A stretch of 64,000 bases of DNA from the NCBI RefSeq assembly GCF_018408705.1, contig NZ_AP023421.1:124001-188000 (forward strand), given 5' to 3'. The notes beneath the pieces are model-generated. The model did not search any database. It saw nothing but the letters and a program-made list of their open reading frames with translations, and had not been told where the DNA came from. This document shows positions 8,252 through 16,934 of this stretch, piece after piece (position 1 is the first letter of the stretch; each line of letters starts with the position of its first letter). The DNA comes from Pusillibacter faecalis. Lineage in GTDB: Bacteria > Bacillota > Clostridia > Oscillospirales > Oscillospiraceae. Position numbers and translations under genes: made by a program.

Positions 8252-8284
8252 AAAAAATTACTTGCACAGAAGGGAATGACAGCC

Positions 8285-9988
8285 ATGACTGACGAGATCA
8301 AAACCATGCAGGAGGAGCCCGCGGAGAGCCGAAATTTCATCCATGCCTTTATTGAGGAGGATATCGCCCCTGGCGGCCAATTTGCCGGCATGACGGTTCA
8401 TACCCGTTTTCCGCCAGAGCCAAACGGCTATTTGCATATTGGCCACTGTAAGGCGCTGACCATCGACTTTGGCACGGCGGAAAAATATGGCGGCCTTTGT
8501 AATCTGCGGATGGATGATACCAACCCCACCAAAGAGGACGAGGAGTTTGTGGAGGCCATCAAGGAGGATATCCACTGGCTGGGCTTTGACTGGGGAGACC
8601 GGTTTTTCTATGGCTCTGATTATTTTGAAGAGGACTACCGCCAGGCAGTGGGCCTGATCAAAAAAGGCTTGGCCTATGTCTGCCAGCTCACGCCGGAGGA
8701 GTTTAAGGAGTATCGGGGCAGTATCGGTGTGCCCGCGAAGAGCCCCTATCGGGACCGGCCTATGGAGGAGAGTCTGGACCTGTTCGAGCGGATGAAAAAC
8801 GGTGAGTTCCCCAATGGCGCTATGACGCTCCGGGCTAAGATCGATCTGGCATCCGGTAACTTTAATATGCGGGACCCGGTGATCTATCGTATCAACCACC
8901 TTCCCCATCACCGCCATGGCAACAAGTGGTGCATCTATCCCATGTACGATTTTGCCCACCCGATCCAGGACGCGCTGGAGGGCATCACCCACAGCCTCTG
9001 CTCGCTGGAGTTTGAGGCCCACCGCCCCTTGTACAACTGGGTGGTGGAGCACTGCGATCTGCCTGCGAAGCCCCGGCAGATTGAGTTTGCACGTCTTGGC
9101 ATTGACCACACGGTGATGAGCAAGCGCAAGCTCCGGCGCCTGGTGGAGGAGGGGAAGGTCTCCGGCTGGGATGATCCGCGGATGCCAACCCTCTGTGGAC
9201 TCCGGCGCCGTGGGTATACGCCCAAGGCCATCCGAAATTTCTGTGAGCGCATCGGTGTTGCAAAATCCGCCAACGTGGTGGAGTATGGCTTTTTGGAGCA
9301 CTGCCTGCGGGAGGATTTGAACGAAACCGCCCAGCGGGTGATGGCCGTCACCCGGCCGGTAAGGCTGACGATTACCAATTATCCGGAAGGGAAGACGGAG
9401 ACTGTCACGGTGGAGAATAACCCCGTGGACCCGAATTCCGGCACCCGGGAGGTGGCTTTTTCCGGCCACCTCTGGATTGAGGCGGATGACTTCCTGGAGA
9501 CCCCTGTGCCCAAGTATAAGCGCCTGTTCCCTGGCGGGCCTGAGTGCCGCCTGAAGGGGGCCTATCTTATTACCTGTACAGGCTGCGTTAAGGACGCGGA
9601 GGGAAATGTGGTGGAGGTCCTCTGTGAATATGACCCTGACAGCCGGGGCGGAGACCCCGCCGACGGCCGGAAGGTGAAAGGAGCCACAATTCACTGGGTG
9701 GACGCGGCTACCGCCGTGGATGCGGAGGTGCGGCTGTATGAGAATCTCTTCACGGACCCGGACCCTGATGGGGCTGATCAGGACTTTATGGAGTGCTTAA
9801 ATCCAGAATCTCTGGAAGTCCTCACCGGCTGCAAGGTGGAGGCGGGTCTGGCAAGCGCCGAGGCGCCTGCCAGCTTCCAGTTTATGCGGCTGGGCTATTT
9901 CTGTCTGGACAACCGGGATTCCAAACCCGGACACCTGGTATTCAACCGGAGCGTCAGCTTAAAGGATAGCTTCAAGAGCGCAAAGTAA
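8285..9988 (+). CDS. glnS: Glutaminyl-tRNA synthetase
   Basis: A 567-residue class I synthetase that attaches glutamine to tRNA-Gln directly. The ATP signature is PPEPNGYLHIGH (about residues 40-51) and the second signature VMSKRKL (about 278-284); the C-terminal half is the beta-barrel anticodon-binding domain characteristic of GlnRS rather than bacterial GltX. ATG 8285 is preferred, with AGGG at 8271-8274; ATG 8276 lies in frame 9 bases earlier. Most Firmicutes make Gln-tRNA by GatCAB amidation, so a GlnRS here reflects the known patchy transfer of this gene. It has its own promoter and terminator. Confidence 0.95.
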   Translation: MTDEIKTMQEEPAESRNFIHAFIEEDIAPGGQFAGMTVHTRFPPEPNGYLHIGHCKALTIDFGTAEKYGGLCNLRMDDTNPTKEDEEFVEAIKEDIHWLGFDWGDRFFYGSDYFEEDYRQAVGLIKKGLAYVCQLTPEEFKEYRGSIGVPAKSPYRDRPMEESLDLFERMKNGEFPNGAMTLRAKIDLASGNFNMRDPVIYRINHLPHHRHGNKWCIYPMYDFAHPIQDALEGITHSLCSLEFEAHRPLYNWVVEHCDLPAKPRQIEFARLGIDHTVMSKRKLRRLVEEGKVSGWDDPRMPTLCGLRRRGYTPKAIRNFCERIGVAKSANVVEYGFLEHCLREDLNETAQRVMAVTRPVRLTITNYPEGKTETVTVENNPVDPNSGTREVAFSGHLWIEADDFLETPVPKYKRLFPGGPECRLKGAYLITCTGCVKDAEGNVVEVLCEYDPDSRGGDPADGRKVKGATIHWVDAATAVDAEVRLYENLFTDPDPDGADQDFMECLNPESLEVLTGCKVEAGLASAEAPASFQFMRLGYFCLDNRDSKPGHLVFNRSVSLKDSFKSAK

Positions 9989-10025
9989 AAGGAGGCCGCG
10001 GATTTTATCCGCGGCCTCCTTGCTT
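9987..10025 (+). terminator. Terminator of glnS
   Basis: AAGGAGGCCGCGGAT (9989-10003), loop TTT, ATCCGCGGCCTCCTT (10007-10021): a 15-bp perfect stem right after the glnS stop. The T tail is short. Confidence 0.85.
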
Positions 10026-10088
10026 CCATGTACGGGGAACGGATGGAAGTTTCCCATTGCCAGCCCTGGGGACCGCTGAATGCGGCGC

Positions 10089-10436
10089 TTAAAATCCATA
10101 CAGAACAGTTATGAAATCAAGGTGCCGGGATTGCCGTTGGTTTTCCCCAGGCTCTGCCAAGACGAACATAGATAGGCCATCTTCCTCCCGGCTGGCGGAA
10201 TAGGCTACCAGGTATTCCCTTTCATGCTGGAGGGGCGCTTCCCTTTATCTTCTATGCCTTTCAGCATTCCGCTCCCGGACCAGCGGTGCTTTTCCCGTTT
10301 TGGCGGAGAGACGCCATAGTGCAATATCCATCAGAGGGACTCCATCTCTTCCATCTAGGGGTGGTGATTCTTTGGCGAGGTATGACTCATGTATGGTAGA
10401 GACTCCTATCAAGAGGGGATCGCATGCCGAGGTATC
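10089..10436 (-). pseudogene. Decayed reading frame of unknown origin
   Basis: In an otherwise empty stretch (10026-10525) the minus strand has one frame of 116 codons broken by a single TAA (10245-10247). Before the stop it reads PPLDGRDGVPLMDIALWRLS then AKTGKAPLVRERNAERHRR; after it REAPLQHEREYLVAYSASRE then EDGLSMFVLAEPGENQRQ to a TAA at 10089-10091. The residue mix looks coding-like, and there is no good start codon or ribosome site. I do not recognise a family. It may be a gene remnant or chance. Confidence 0.3.
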
Positions 10437-10525
10437 TCACCCGTACAAAACCAGTTTCTGCAACAAGAGGATATTCCTTCCAAAACACAAAACTGATCAA
10501 TCCAGATGATGGAGCGATATAGAAA

Positions 10526-10565
10526 AACAAACCCGGCGCAGAAAATTTTCTGCGCCGGGTTTGTT
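10526..10565. terminator. 40-bp perfect palindrome, terminator of the thioesterase gene
   Basis: AACAAACCCGGCGCAGAAAA and its exact reverse complement abut at 10545/10546. On the minus strand the stem begins at the thioesterase stop codon (10564-10566). The GC core lies within A/T arms, so it can end transcription on either strand. Confidence 0.85.
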
Positions 10566-10974
10566 ATAGCTCAATTTTCTGGTCCAACTGGAAGAATGTA
10601 AAAGTCCCGGTACCCAAGAGTATACCGTCCTGGTTAGTGACGCGGGCTTCATAGACGGAGACGGTTTTCCCATGCTTGATCTCCCTGGCTTCGGCGGTGA
10701 GATGGTCTCCAACACGGGCGCTGCGGAAGAATTGATAGGAAGCGTTTAACGTGACCGCCATATAGCCATAGGAGGCCATAGCAGAGCCACAGGCATTGTC
10801 CGACATGGAGAAGTACACGCCTCCATGGGGAACCCCCAAAGGATTAGCGTCATCCGCGTCTACAGTCTTTACCACCCGGGCATAGCCGGGGCGGATCTCC
10901 TCTAGTGCCATGCCTATGCGCTGGGCAAAGCGATTCTGCTGGTTGCGGTACTCTGTGAGTTTTTGAAAGTCCAT
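10564..10974 (-). CDS. PaaI-type hotdog thioesterase
   Basis: A 136-residue hotdog-fold protein of the PaaI/YbgC-like acyl-CoA thioesterase group. The conserved loop NPLGVPHGGVYFSMSDNACG (about residues 41-60) contains the HGG and D residues that place the catalytic site, and the C-terminal strands (VGDHLTAEAREIKHGKTVSV) fit. The ATG at 10974 is preferred to an open frame running to 11100, because that extension crosses the promoter. Monocistronic. The acyl-CoA substrate cannot be told from the sequence. Confidence 0.85.
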   Translation of the reverse strand: MDFQKLTEYRNQQNRFAQRIGMALEEIRPGYARVVKTVDADDANPLGVPHGGVYFSMSDNACGSAMASYGYMAVTLNASYQFFRSARVGDHLTAEAREIKHGKTVSVYEARVTNQDGILLGTGTFTFFQLDQKIEL

Positions 10975-11059
10975 AGGTCGGTTCCCCTTTTTGTTTCCAT
11001 GGTAGCACAAGCGCAAAGCGCCATTGCGGTGCATTTTCTTTCGTTCATGTACAGTGAAT

Positions 11060-11088
11060 ATTGTACTCTTTTTCCATCCGGACGTCAA
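11060..11088 (-). promoter_or_regulatory. Sigma-A type promoter of the thioesterase gene
   Basis: Minus strand: TTGACG (11083-11088), 17-base spacer, TACAAT (11060-11065), about 85 bases before the start at 10974. Confidence 0.7.
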
Positions 11089-11176
11089 TTTTTTAGACAA
11101 AATTTTAAATGGTTTTCAGAATGATTTCAGGAGCTGCCGTTAAACTGTCCCTATCAACCAGAAAGGATGCTTATTT

Positions 11177-12720
11177 ATGAAAATCAGAATTTCCTTGTTG
11201 CTGGCGCTCACTCTGGCGCTCTCTGGCTGCGGACAGGCGGAGAGCACGGAGGATACGTGGAGCGATGCTGTGCGGATAGAATTTTCAGACGACAGCGTCA
11301 CGGTGGACGGCAATGCTGCATCTGCAGATAGCGCTGTTTACACGGAAAACGACATCATTTTTATTTAGAGGGGCAGGGCGTTACCTACGGAGAAGGTACA
11401 GAGGCGGATGCTCACTCGCAGGCGGAGGCAGACGCCCACACCGTGGTTCACATCACTCAGCCTGGCACTTATGTTCTCAGCGGTGAGCTCTCTGCAGGAC
11501 AGATCGCCGTGGATTTGGGGGAAGGCGCGGAAACGGACCCAGAGGCTGTCGTTACCCTGGTCCTTGACGGTGTTGACATCACCTGTACTGTGGCACCCGC
11601 TGTGATGTTCTACCGCGTCTACGAGTGCGGCTCCACCGATGGAGACGCGGCCTCCTGGGAGGTAGATACCTCCGCAGCCGGCGCTAACATCATGATTGCC
11701 GACGGCACAGAGAATACCATCCGGGGGTCCTATGTCGCGCGGATTTATGATCCGGAGAGCGTCACACTCAGTGAGGACGGAACGGAGGTAGAAGACGCGA
11801 AAAAGCTTCATAAGTATGATGGCGCGTTTTACTCCAGAATGTCTATGAATGTCAGCGGCGGCGCGGCGGGCACCGGTGTACTGAACATTTATGGGGAGAA
11901 CGAGGGGCTGGACACGGAGCTGCACCTGACGATTCAAAGCGGTGTTATCAACATCTTCTCGGGAAACGACGGCATCAACACCAATGAGGACGGCGTGTCC
12001 GTCACCACCATTAACGGCGGCGCTCTCTCCATTCAGGTCACCGGCGAGACCGGGGAGGGGGACGGTATTGACTCCAACGGCTACCTGGTAATCAACGGCG
12101 GAACCGTGACCGCGGCGGCCTGCTCCCAGAGCGCGGACGCGGGACTGGACGCGGATAAGGGGATTCTCATCAACGGCGGCACGGTGACGGCCTCCGGCAA
12201 CATGCTGGACAACATTGAGACTGGAGGCCAGAATTATGCGGTGTTCTCCTTTACTTCCCGTCAGAGCGGCGGCACCTATAGGCTGAAAGACAACAGCGGA
12301 GGGACGGTGCTGGAGTGGACGCCCACCAACGACTTCACTTCCTTATTAGTATCCAGCCCGGAGCTTGCCCCAGGAGAATACACGCTTTGGTGCGGCGAGG
12401 TTCAGTTGGCCGGCAGTGCCGGACAGGGAGACGGTCATCCAGACGGTCGGCCGGGTGGAGCGGAGGACGGTGACATACCAGAGCCTTCGGACAATGGTGT
12501 GGAGGCTCCGCCGGAGAATGCCGGGACAGAGAGGCCGGAGTTCTCCCAGCGCCCGGAGCAGGCCGGAGAAGAGGTACCGGCAGGGGAGAGGCCCCAACAC
12601 CCGGGGAACGGTGAACTCAGCGAGCCCCTTGACGGCGAGAGAGCGTCAAAACGTTCCGAAGTGTTCACCATACAGGAGGGCGCTTCGTTTTTTCAGAGCA
12701 TCGCACCTCTGACGGAGTGA
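11177..12720 (+). pseudogene. Carbohydrate-binding (Cthe_2159-like) lipoprotein, frameshifted
   Basis: Two frames make one protein. 11177-11368 encodes a lipoprotein signal (lipobox LSGC, cysteine 18) and 63 residues, stopping at TAG 11366-11368. The next frame continues as LEGQGVTYGEGTEADAHSQ and runs to 12720. One extra T in the run of five at 11358-11362 would join them as DIIFYLEGQGVTYG. The main part has repeated parallel-beta motifs (VINIFSGNDGINTNEDG, YLVINGGTVTAAA, ILINGGTVTASGN) of the Cthe_2159 polysaccharide-binding beta-helix family; the last 110 residues are rich in proline, glutamate and glycine. About 514 residues if joined. Pseudogene, slippage-controlled gene or sequencing error all remain open. 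Confidence 0.75.
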
Positions 12721-12722
12721 TA

Positions 12723-12751
12723 AAAGCGGCCGGGAATTCCCCGGCCGCTTT
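12723..12751. terminator. Bidirectional terminator
   Basis: AAAGCGGCCGGG (12723-12734), short loop, CCCGGCCGCTTT (12740-12751), between the convergent lipoprotein gene and sigG. Confidence 0.85.
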
Positions 12752-12754
12752 CAT

Positions 12755-13525
12755 TTATATATTTTTCTTGATGGTGTTGATCGCGCCCTTTTCCAGGCGA
12801 GATACCTGCGCCTGCGAGATGCCGACCTCGGCGGAGACCTCCATCTGCGTCTTTCCCTCGTAGAACCGCAGGGACAGGATGCGCCGCTCCCGCTCGTCCA
12901 GCCGGGCCAGAGCGTCCTTCAGGGCGATGCGGTCCGTCCAGTTTTCGTCGGTGTTTTTCGTGTCGCCGATTTGGTCCATGACACAGGTGGTATCGCCTCC
13001 ATCGGAGTAGACCGGCTCGTATAAGGATACTGGGTCTACGATGGCGTCCATGGCAAACACCACCTCCTCCCGGGGAATCCCTAGCTCCTTGGCAATCTGC
13101 TCCACGGTAGGCTCCCGCTGGCTTTCGGCAATGAGCCTGTCCCGCACCTGCAGGACCCGATAGGCGGTATCCCGCATGGAGCGGGAGACCCGGATGGCGC
13201 TGTTGTCTCGGAGATAACGGCGGATTTCACCGATGATCATTGGGACGCCATAGGTGGAAAAGCGCACCGGCTGCGTGATATCAAAATTGTCAATGGCCTT
13301 AATCAAGCCCACGCAGCCCACCTGAAACAGGTCGTCCGCGTTCTCTCCACGGCTGGCAAAGCGCTGAATTACCGATAGCACCAGTCTCAAGTTCCCTTCG
13401 ATCAGAGCCTGACGGGCCTCTTGATTTCCCTCTTTGGTCTGGCGCAGCAGCTCCATAGTCTCGTCGTTTTTCAGAACCTTCAGCTTTGCGGTGTTGACGC
13501 CTGCGATTTCGACTTTTCCCTGCAT
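12755..13525 (-). CDS. sigG: Sporulation sigma factor SigG
   Basis: A 256-residue sigma-70 factor that directs late gene expression in the forespore after engulfment. The N-terminal KVEIAGVNTAKLKVL is the SigG signature that distinguishes it from SigF. Region 2 (DDLFQVGCVGLIKAIDNFD, FSTYGVPMIIGEIRRYLRD) and region 4 (LSLRFYEGKTQMEVSAEVGISQAQVSRLEK) are complete. ATG 13525 is chosen because an AGGGGG site lies 9 bases ahead; the in-frame ATG at 13549 would be only 9 bases from the predicted transcription start. A sigma-G type promoter precedes it, fitting autoregulation. No spoIIGA-sigE pair is next to it, unlike B. subtilis. Confidence 0.95.
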   Translation of the reverse strand: MQGKVEIAGVNTAKLKVLKNDETMELLRQTKEGNQEARQALIEGNLRLVLSVIQRFASRGENADDLFQVGCVGLIKAIDNFDITQPVRFSTYGVPMIIGEIRRYLRDNSAIRVSRSMRDTAYRVLQVRDRLIAESQREPTVEQIAKELGIPREEVVFAMDAIVDPVSLYEPVYSDGGDTTCVMDQIGDTKNTDENWTDRIALKDALARLDERERRILSLRFYEGKTQMEVSAEVGISQAQVSRLEKGAINTIKKNI

Positions 13526-13564
13526 GAAAGCCGCCCCCTGACCATACAAAAAGTTGACTGTGGT

Positions 13565-13594
13565 CAGTATGGCCTCCGGTCTTTTTTCCTATAC
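13565..13594 (-). promoter_or_regulatory. Sigma-G type promoter of sigG
   Basis: Minus strand: GTATA (13590-13594), 18-base spacer, CATACTG (13565-13571). Against the B. subtilis sigma-G pattern GHATR-N18-CATWHTA this is 5 of 5 and 6 of 7. It would give a leader of about 33 bases. Confidence 0.65.
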
Positions 13595-13693
13595 TGGGAG
13601 CTTTTGTCGCTTTGTGGAGGGAAGCCGGAAAAGCTCCTACAGTCATAGGACAACGTTCGCCACGCATAAAGTTTTTTCGAGGAGGGGTGCGTG

Positions 13694-13978
13694 ATGCAGT
13701 GCAGAATCCAGGACTTGCGGCGAAAAGAAGTGATCAATATTTGTGACGGCTGCCGGCTGGGATATGTGGCGGATGTAGATATCCGCATACCGGAAGGACA
13801 GGTGGTTGCCATTGTCGTTTACGGCCCCTGCCGCTTTTTCGGACTCTTCGGCAGAGGAGAGGAGTACTACATCCCCTGGGAGTGCATCCAGCGGATTGGG
13901 GACGATATTATTTTAATCGACAAGCCTTTTCAGCGCCGGGACCCAACTCTGGATCGAAAGCGGCGCAAACGATTTTAA
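13694..13978 (+). CDS. YlmC/YmxH family PRC-barrel sporulation protein
   Basis: A 94-residue PRC-barrel-type protein of the YlmC/YmxH family. MQCRIQDLRRKEVINICDG, the central LGYVADVDI strand and YYIPWECIQRIGDDIILID are the family's conserved blocks. In Bacillus members are under sporulation control, but the molecular role is unknown. ATG 13694 follows GAGGAGGGG at 13680-13687 with good spacing; a GTG three bases earlier is less likely. It is divergent from sigG, which suggests shared forespore control; the basic tail DRKRRKRF is notable. Confidence 0.88.
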   Translation: MQCRIQDLRRKEVINICDGCRLGYVADVDIRIPEGQVVAIVVYGPCRFFGLFGRGEEYYIPWECIQRIGDDIILIDKPFQRRDPTLDRKRRKRF

Positions 13979-13984
13979 GAAAAG

Positions 13985-14018
13985 AAACTGCCCAGCGGCA
14001 TATGCCGCTGGGCAGTTT
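13985..14018. terminator. 34-bp perfect palindrome, bidirectional terminator
   Basis: AAACTGCCCAGCGGCAT followed by its exact reverse complement, placed between two converging genes. Confidence 0.85.
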
Positions 14019-14036
14019 AGCGAATGGCAGCAATCA

Positions 14037-15854
14037 TCATGCAAAGAGATTTGGGGTGTCTGCCGGATAGCTGATTTTCAAGGTCATCCCATCGTGCCAC
14101 ACGCCGGTGCTGCGGGTGATAGGCAGCCGCTGATCTTCCGTAAAACCAAGGGTTTCTCCGTCGTGCAGGATCACATCCTCCGTCACAACATATCCCGCCA
14201 GATCAAATAGAAAGCTTCGCAGGGCACCGGGGGCGGCATCTGTGTCCAACACCTCAATTTCATCTTTTCCAAAGGACTGCAGGCCGTCGGTATAGCCGCA
14301 CAGTCCGCCTTCCCTGCGGTATAGGCCCAGCCAAACCAGGTTTAAAAGAGGAAGCTCCTCTGACATGGCATCTGCGGCCTCGTGATAAAATTCCGGCTGA
14401 TACACGGTGCCGTTTGCATAAATGCCCAGCACACCCGCCTGCTTGCAGGCGGTACGAACCAGCTGTACCTGGAGAGATCCGGCGTCTCTGGGGTCCTGGT
14501 CTCTGGAGAGGACAGAAACCAGAATTTGACCGCGGTGGCGTTTAACGGTCTCTTCCGCTTCCGGCCAAAGGTAGTTACGGGCAGCGTTTTCCTCTGCCTC
14601 GCCCCGGGGCACCGGGAAGGGGTAAAGACTGACGGCGGCCATCAGCCCGCCTACCTCAAATACAAGGGTACTGGAGCCATCCGCATCATTCTTCTGTACC
14701 TCGGTAAGACAGGGGATTCCCCACTCGTCTCGCAGGTCTTGGCGAAATTGATCCACATCCCATACAGGCTCCTCTAACAGAACGAAAGCCAGAAAGGTGC
14801 CGCCATCCGGACGCTCCAGGGCAGGCTGGCCCGCCTCCTCCCGCAGGGAGAAGTCCGGCTCAAAATAGACGATCTGCTGAGAGCTCTCCCGCTGGTAGCA
14901 AAGCCGGAGAACCCGGTCGGGCTGGACAGCAAACCACTGAAATTCCAGGCCGTCTGTCGAAAGCCCCGCCTGGGCGGCCAGGAATGTCCGTCCCCGTCGA
15001 TCCAGCTCCGGCAGCCGCCACACAAGCTCCTGCACCCAAACCAGAGGCAGCTTGGAACAGGCTGCCTCATTCAGAAAAAACCGGCCTGTCAGCGTCCGGC
15101 CTTGATAGGGGATTGTACAGGTACAGTATGGGGCATCCGCTTCCCAGCCCGTGAGGTGGAGGGCTTCTTTCAGCGCTGCCAGATTGCTGCGGTCACAACA
15201 GATGCCAGACACCGACAAACGCTTATCAGATATCTCGGCCGCGTCCGTCTCTCCGGACTGGAGCCGGCTGTCACAGTCCGGATCAATCCAGTGAAACTCC
15301 ATCTCCTCCAGAGTGCGCCCCTCCTCAATTTCACGGCGGAGGGTGGTGAACTCATAGTCGCCTGGCACCAGGGCGAGACCCCGCCGGACCGCATCCAGAG
15401 CACCCGCCTGGTCCTGAAAATGGGCCCGGAGCTTGCCGACTTCCAGCCATCCCCAGGGGTATTCCGGGTCCAGAGCAACGCCGGCCTCCGCAGTCTCCCG
15501 CGCTTCTTCCAGACGACCGCAGTACATCAAGGCGCAGGCGTAGCGGTAGTACCAGACACCACTCCGCGCCGACTCTGCCTGAGGACGCGAGGCTGGCATC
15601 CACTGGGCTGCCCGGTAATAAAATCTGTATTCATCCAAGTTGTTGCAGGCATAGGCATACCAGAGTGCCAACTCCAGGTCTTCCTCCGCCTGTTCCTGTG
15701 TAAAGAGTCCCCGGCGCACGCCATCCCGTACCCGCTCGTCCAGGTAATCCAGCATTTTATAAAAATAGCCGGATGTCGTGCCGCACATTTCTTCCAGGGA
15801 CTCAAGATCCTCTTTTGTAAGAATGGGCACCTTTGTGCCCGACAGGTTTTCCAT
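14037..15854 (-). CDS. TPR and DUF4261 domain protein
   Basis: A 605-residue cytoplasmic protein. Residues about 30-200 form tetratricopeptide-like helices (ALWYAYACNNLDEYRFYYRA, WLEVGKLRAHFQDQAGALDA). The C-terminal 250 residues match DUF4261, including NLVWLGLYRREGGLCGYTDG, FGKDEIEVLD and ITRSTGVWHDGMTLKISY. The function of the family is unknown. ATG 15854 is preferred over an upstream one because GGGAGG lies 7 bases before it. The gene is monocistronic and divergent from rpsB. Confidence 0.85.
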   Translation of the reverse strand: MENLSGTKVPILTKEDLESLEEMCGTTSGYFYKMLDYLDERVRDGVRRGLFTQEQAEEDLELALWYAYACNNLDEYRFYYRAAQWMPASRPQAESARSGVWYYRYACALMYCGRLEEARETAEAGVALDPEYPWGWLEVGKLRAHFQDQAGALDAVRRGLALVPGDYEFTTLRREIEEGRTLEEMEFHWIDPDCDSRLQSGETDAAEISDKRLSVSGICCDRSNLAALKEALHLTGWEADAPYCTCTIPYQGRTLTGRFFLNEAACSKLPLVWVQELVWRLPELDRRGRTFLAAQAGLSTDGLEFQWFAVQPDRVLRLCYQRESSQQIVYFEPDFSLREEAGQPALERPDGGTFLAFVLLEEPVWDVDQFRQDLRDEWGIPCLTEVQKNDADGSSTLVFEVGGLMAAVSLYPFPVPRGEAEENAARNYLWPEAEETVKRHRGQILVSVLSRDQDPRDAGSLQVQLVRTACKQAGVLGIYANGTVYQPEFYHEAADAMSEELPLLNLVWLGLYRREGGLCGYTDGLQSFGKDEIEVLDTDAAPGALRSFLFDLAGYVVTEDVILHDGETLGFTEDQRLPITRSTGVWHDGMTLKISYPADTPNLFA

Positions 15855-16017
15855 ATTCCGTTCCTCCCGATTTGTCTGAGACCATTCACTGCTGGAAGCA
15901 GAAATATTATAGCAGACCGCCAGGTGCGGCGCAATCATAGATATGACTTTTTGGCCTCCATACGGAAATCAGCACGGAGAATCTTGGATGTTTCACGGAT
16001 TTCTGGGAAAAAATACT

Positions 16018-16048
16018 TGCATTGACAGCTCTCTTGTGGTATTATATT
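16018..16048 (+). promoter_or_regulatory. Putative promoter of rpsB-tsf
   Basis: TTGCAT (16018-16023) and TATTAT (16040-16045) are 16 bases apart; TTGACA (16022-16027) overlaps the first and could pair with TATATT at 16043. The leader to rpsB is about 105 bases, a place where S2 autoregulation might act, though I see no defined structure. Confidence 0.55.
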
Positions 16049-16157
16049 TCAGCATTCCGCACGGCGTGTCGACTTTCTGTCTGTGCCAGACCTGGTTGGC
16101 AGAAGGGATGAAGCCGCCGGAGGTAGAACTAAATTTGATTTGGAGGAACAAACAACT

Positions 16158-16883
16158 ATGGCAAATTCTAGCGTCGTTTCCATGAAGGCCCTGTTGGAGG
16201 CAGGCGTTCACTTTGGTCACCAGACCCGCCGTTGGAACCCCAAGATGGCTCCCTATATTTATACGGAGCGCAACGGCATCTATATTGTGGACCTGCAGAA
16301 GACCGTCCGCAAGCTGGAGGAGGCATATAACTTCGTCCGTCAGCTCAGCGAGAGCGGCCAGTCCCTGCTGTTCGTTGGAACCAAGAAGCAGGCGCAGGAG
16401 GCCATCCGTGAGGAGGCTACCCGCTGCGGCCAGTTCTTTGTTAATGCCCGGTGGCTGGGCGGAATGATGACCAACTTCAAGACCATGCGCACCCGCGTGG
16501 ACCGCCTGAACCAGCTCAAGACCATGCAGGAGGACGGCACCTTTGACATGCTGCCCAAGAAAGAAGTCATGAAGCACCTGGGTGAGATCGCGAAGCTGGA
16601 GAAGTACCTGGGCGGTGTGAAGGATATGAAGAAGCTCCCCGGCGCTCTCTTTATTGTGGACACCCGCAAGGAGCGCAATGCCATTGCCGAGGCCCATAAG
16701 CTGGGCATCCCCGTGGTGGCTATTGCCGATACTAACTGCGACCCTGATGAGATTGATTATGTGATCCCCGGCAATGACGACGCCATCCGCGCTATCAAGC
16801 TGATCGCCTCTATCATGGCTAACGCCGTGCTGGAAGGCAAGCAGGGCGAGCAGATGGAAGAGGCTGTCGAGAGCGCTGAATAA
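16158..16883 (+). CDS. rpsB: 30S ribosomal protein S2
   Basis: A 241-residue S2, which binds 16S rRNA at the head-body junction and recruits S1. Conserved blocks: [20 protein letters not shown] at residues 8-27, [30 protein letters not shown] and the C-terminal [23 protein letters not shown] 16158 has GGAGG at 16142-16146. tsf follows after 51 bases, the classical rpsB-tsf pair. Confidence 0.98.
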   Translation: MANSSVVSMKALLEAGVHFGHQTRRWNPKMAPYIYTERNGIYIVDLQKTVRKLEEAYNFVRQLSESGQSLLFVGTKKQAQEAIREEATRCGQFFVNARWLGGMMTNFKTMRTRVDRLNQLKTMQEDGTFDMLPKKEVMKHLGEIAKLEKYLGGVKDMKKLPGALFIVDTRKERNAIAEAHKLGIPVVAIADTNCDPDEIDYVIPGNDDAIRAIKLIASIMANAVLEGKQGEQMEEAVESAE

Positions 16884-16934
16884 AGGCCCCGCCTGTTCTG
16901 GCTCGTTATCAAATGATTATTGGAGGAACGTAAC

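Noticed and set aside
8258..9694. 478-codon minus-strand frame opposite glnS
   Set aside because: A shadow of the GC-rich glnS codons; no ribosome site and no recognisable motif.
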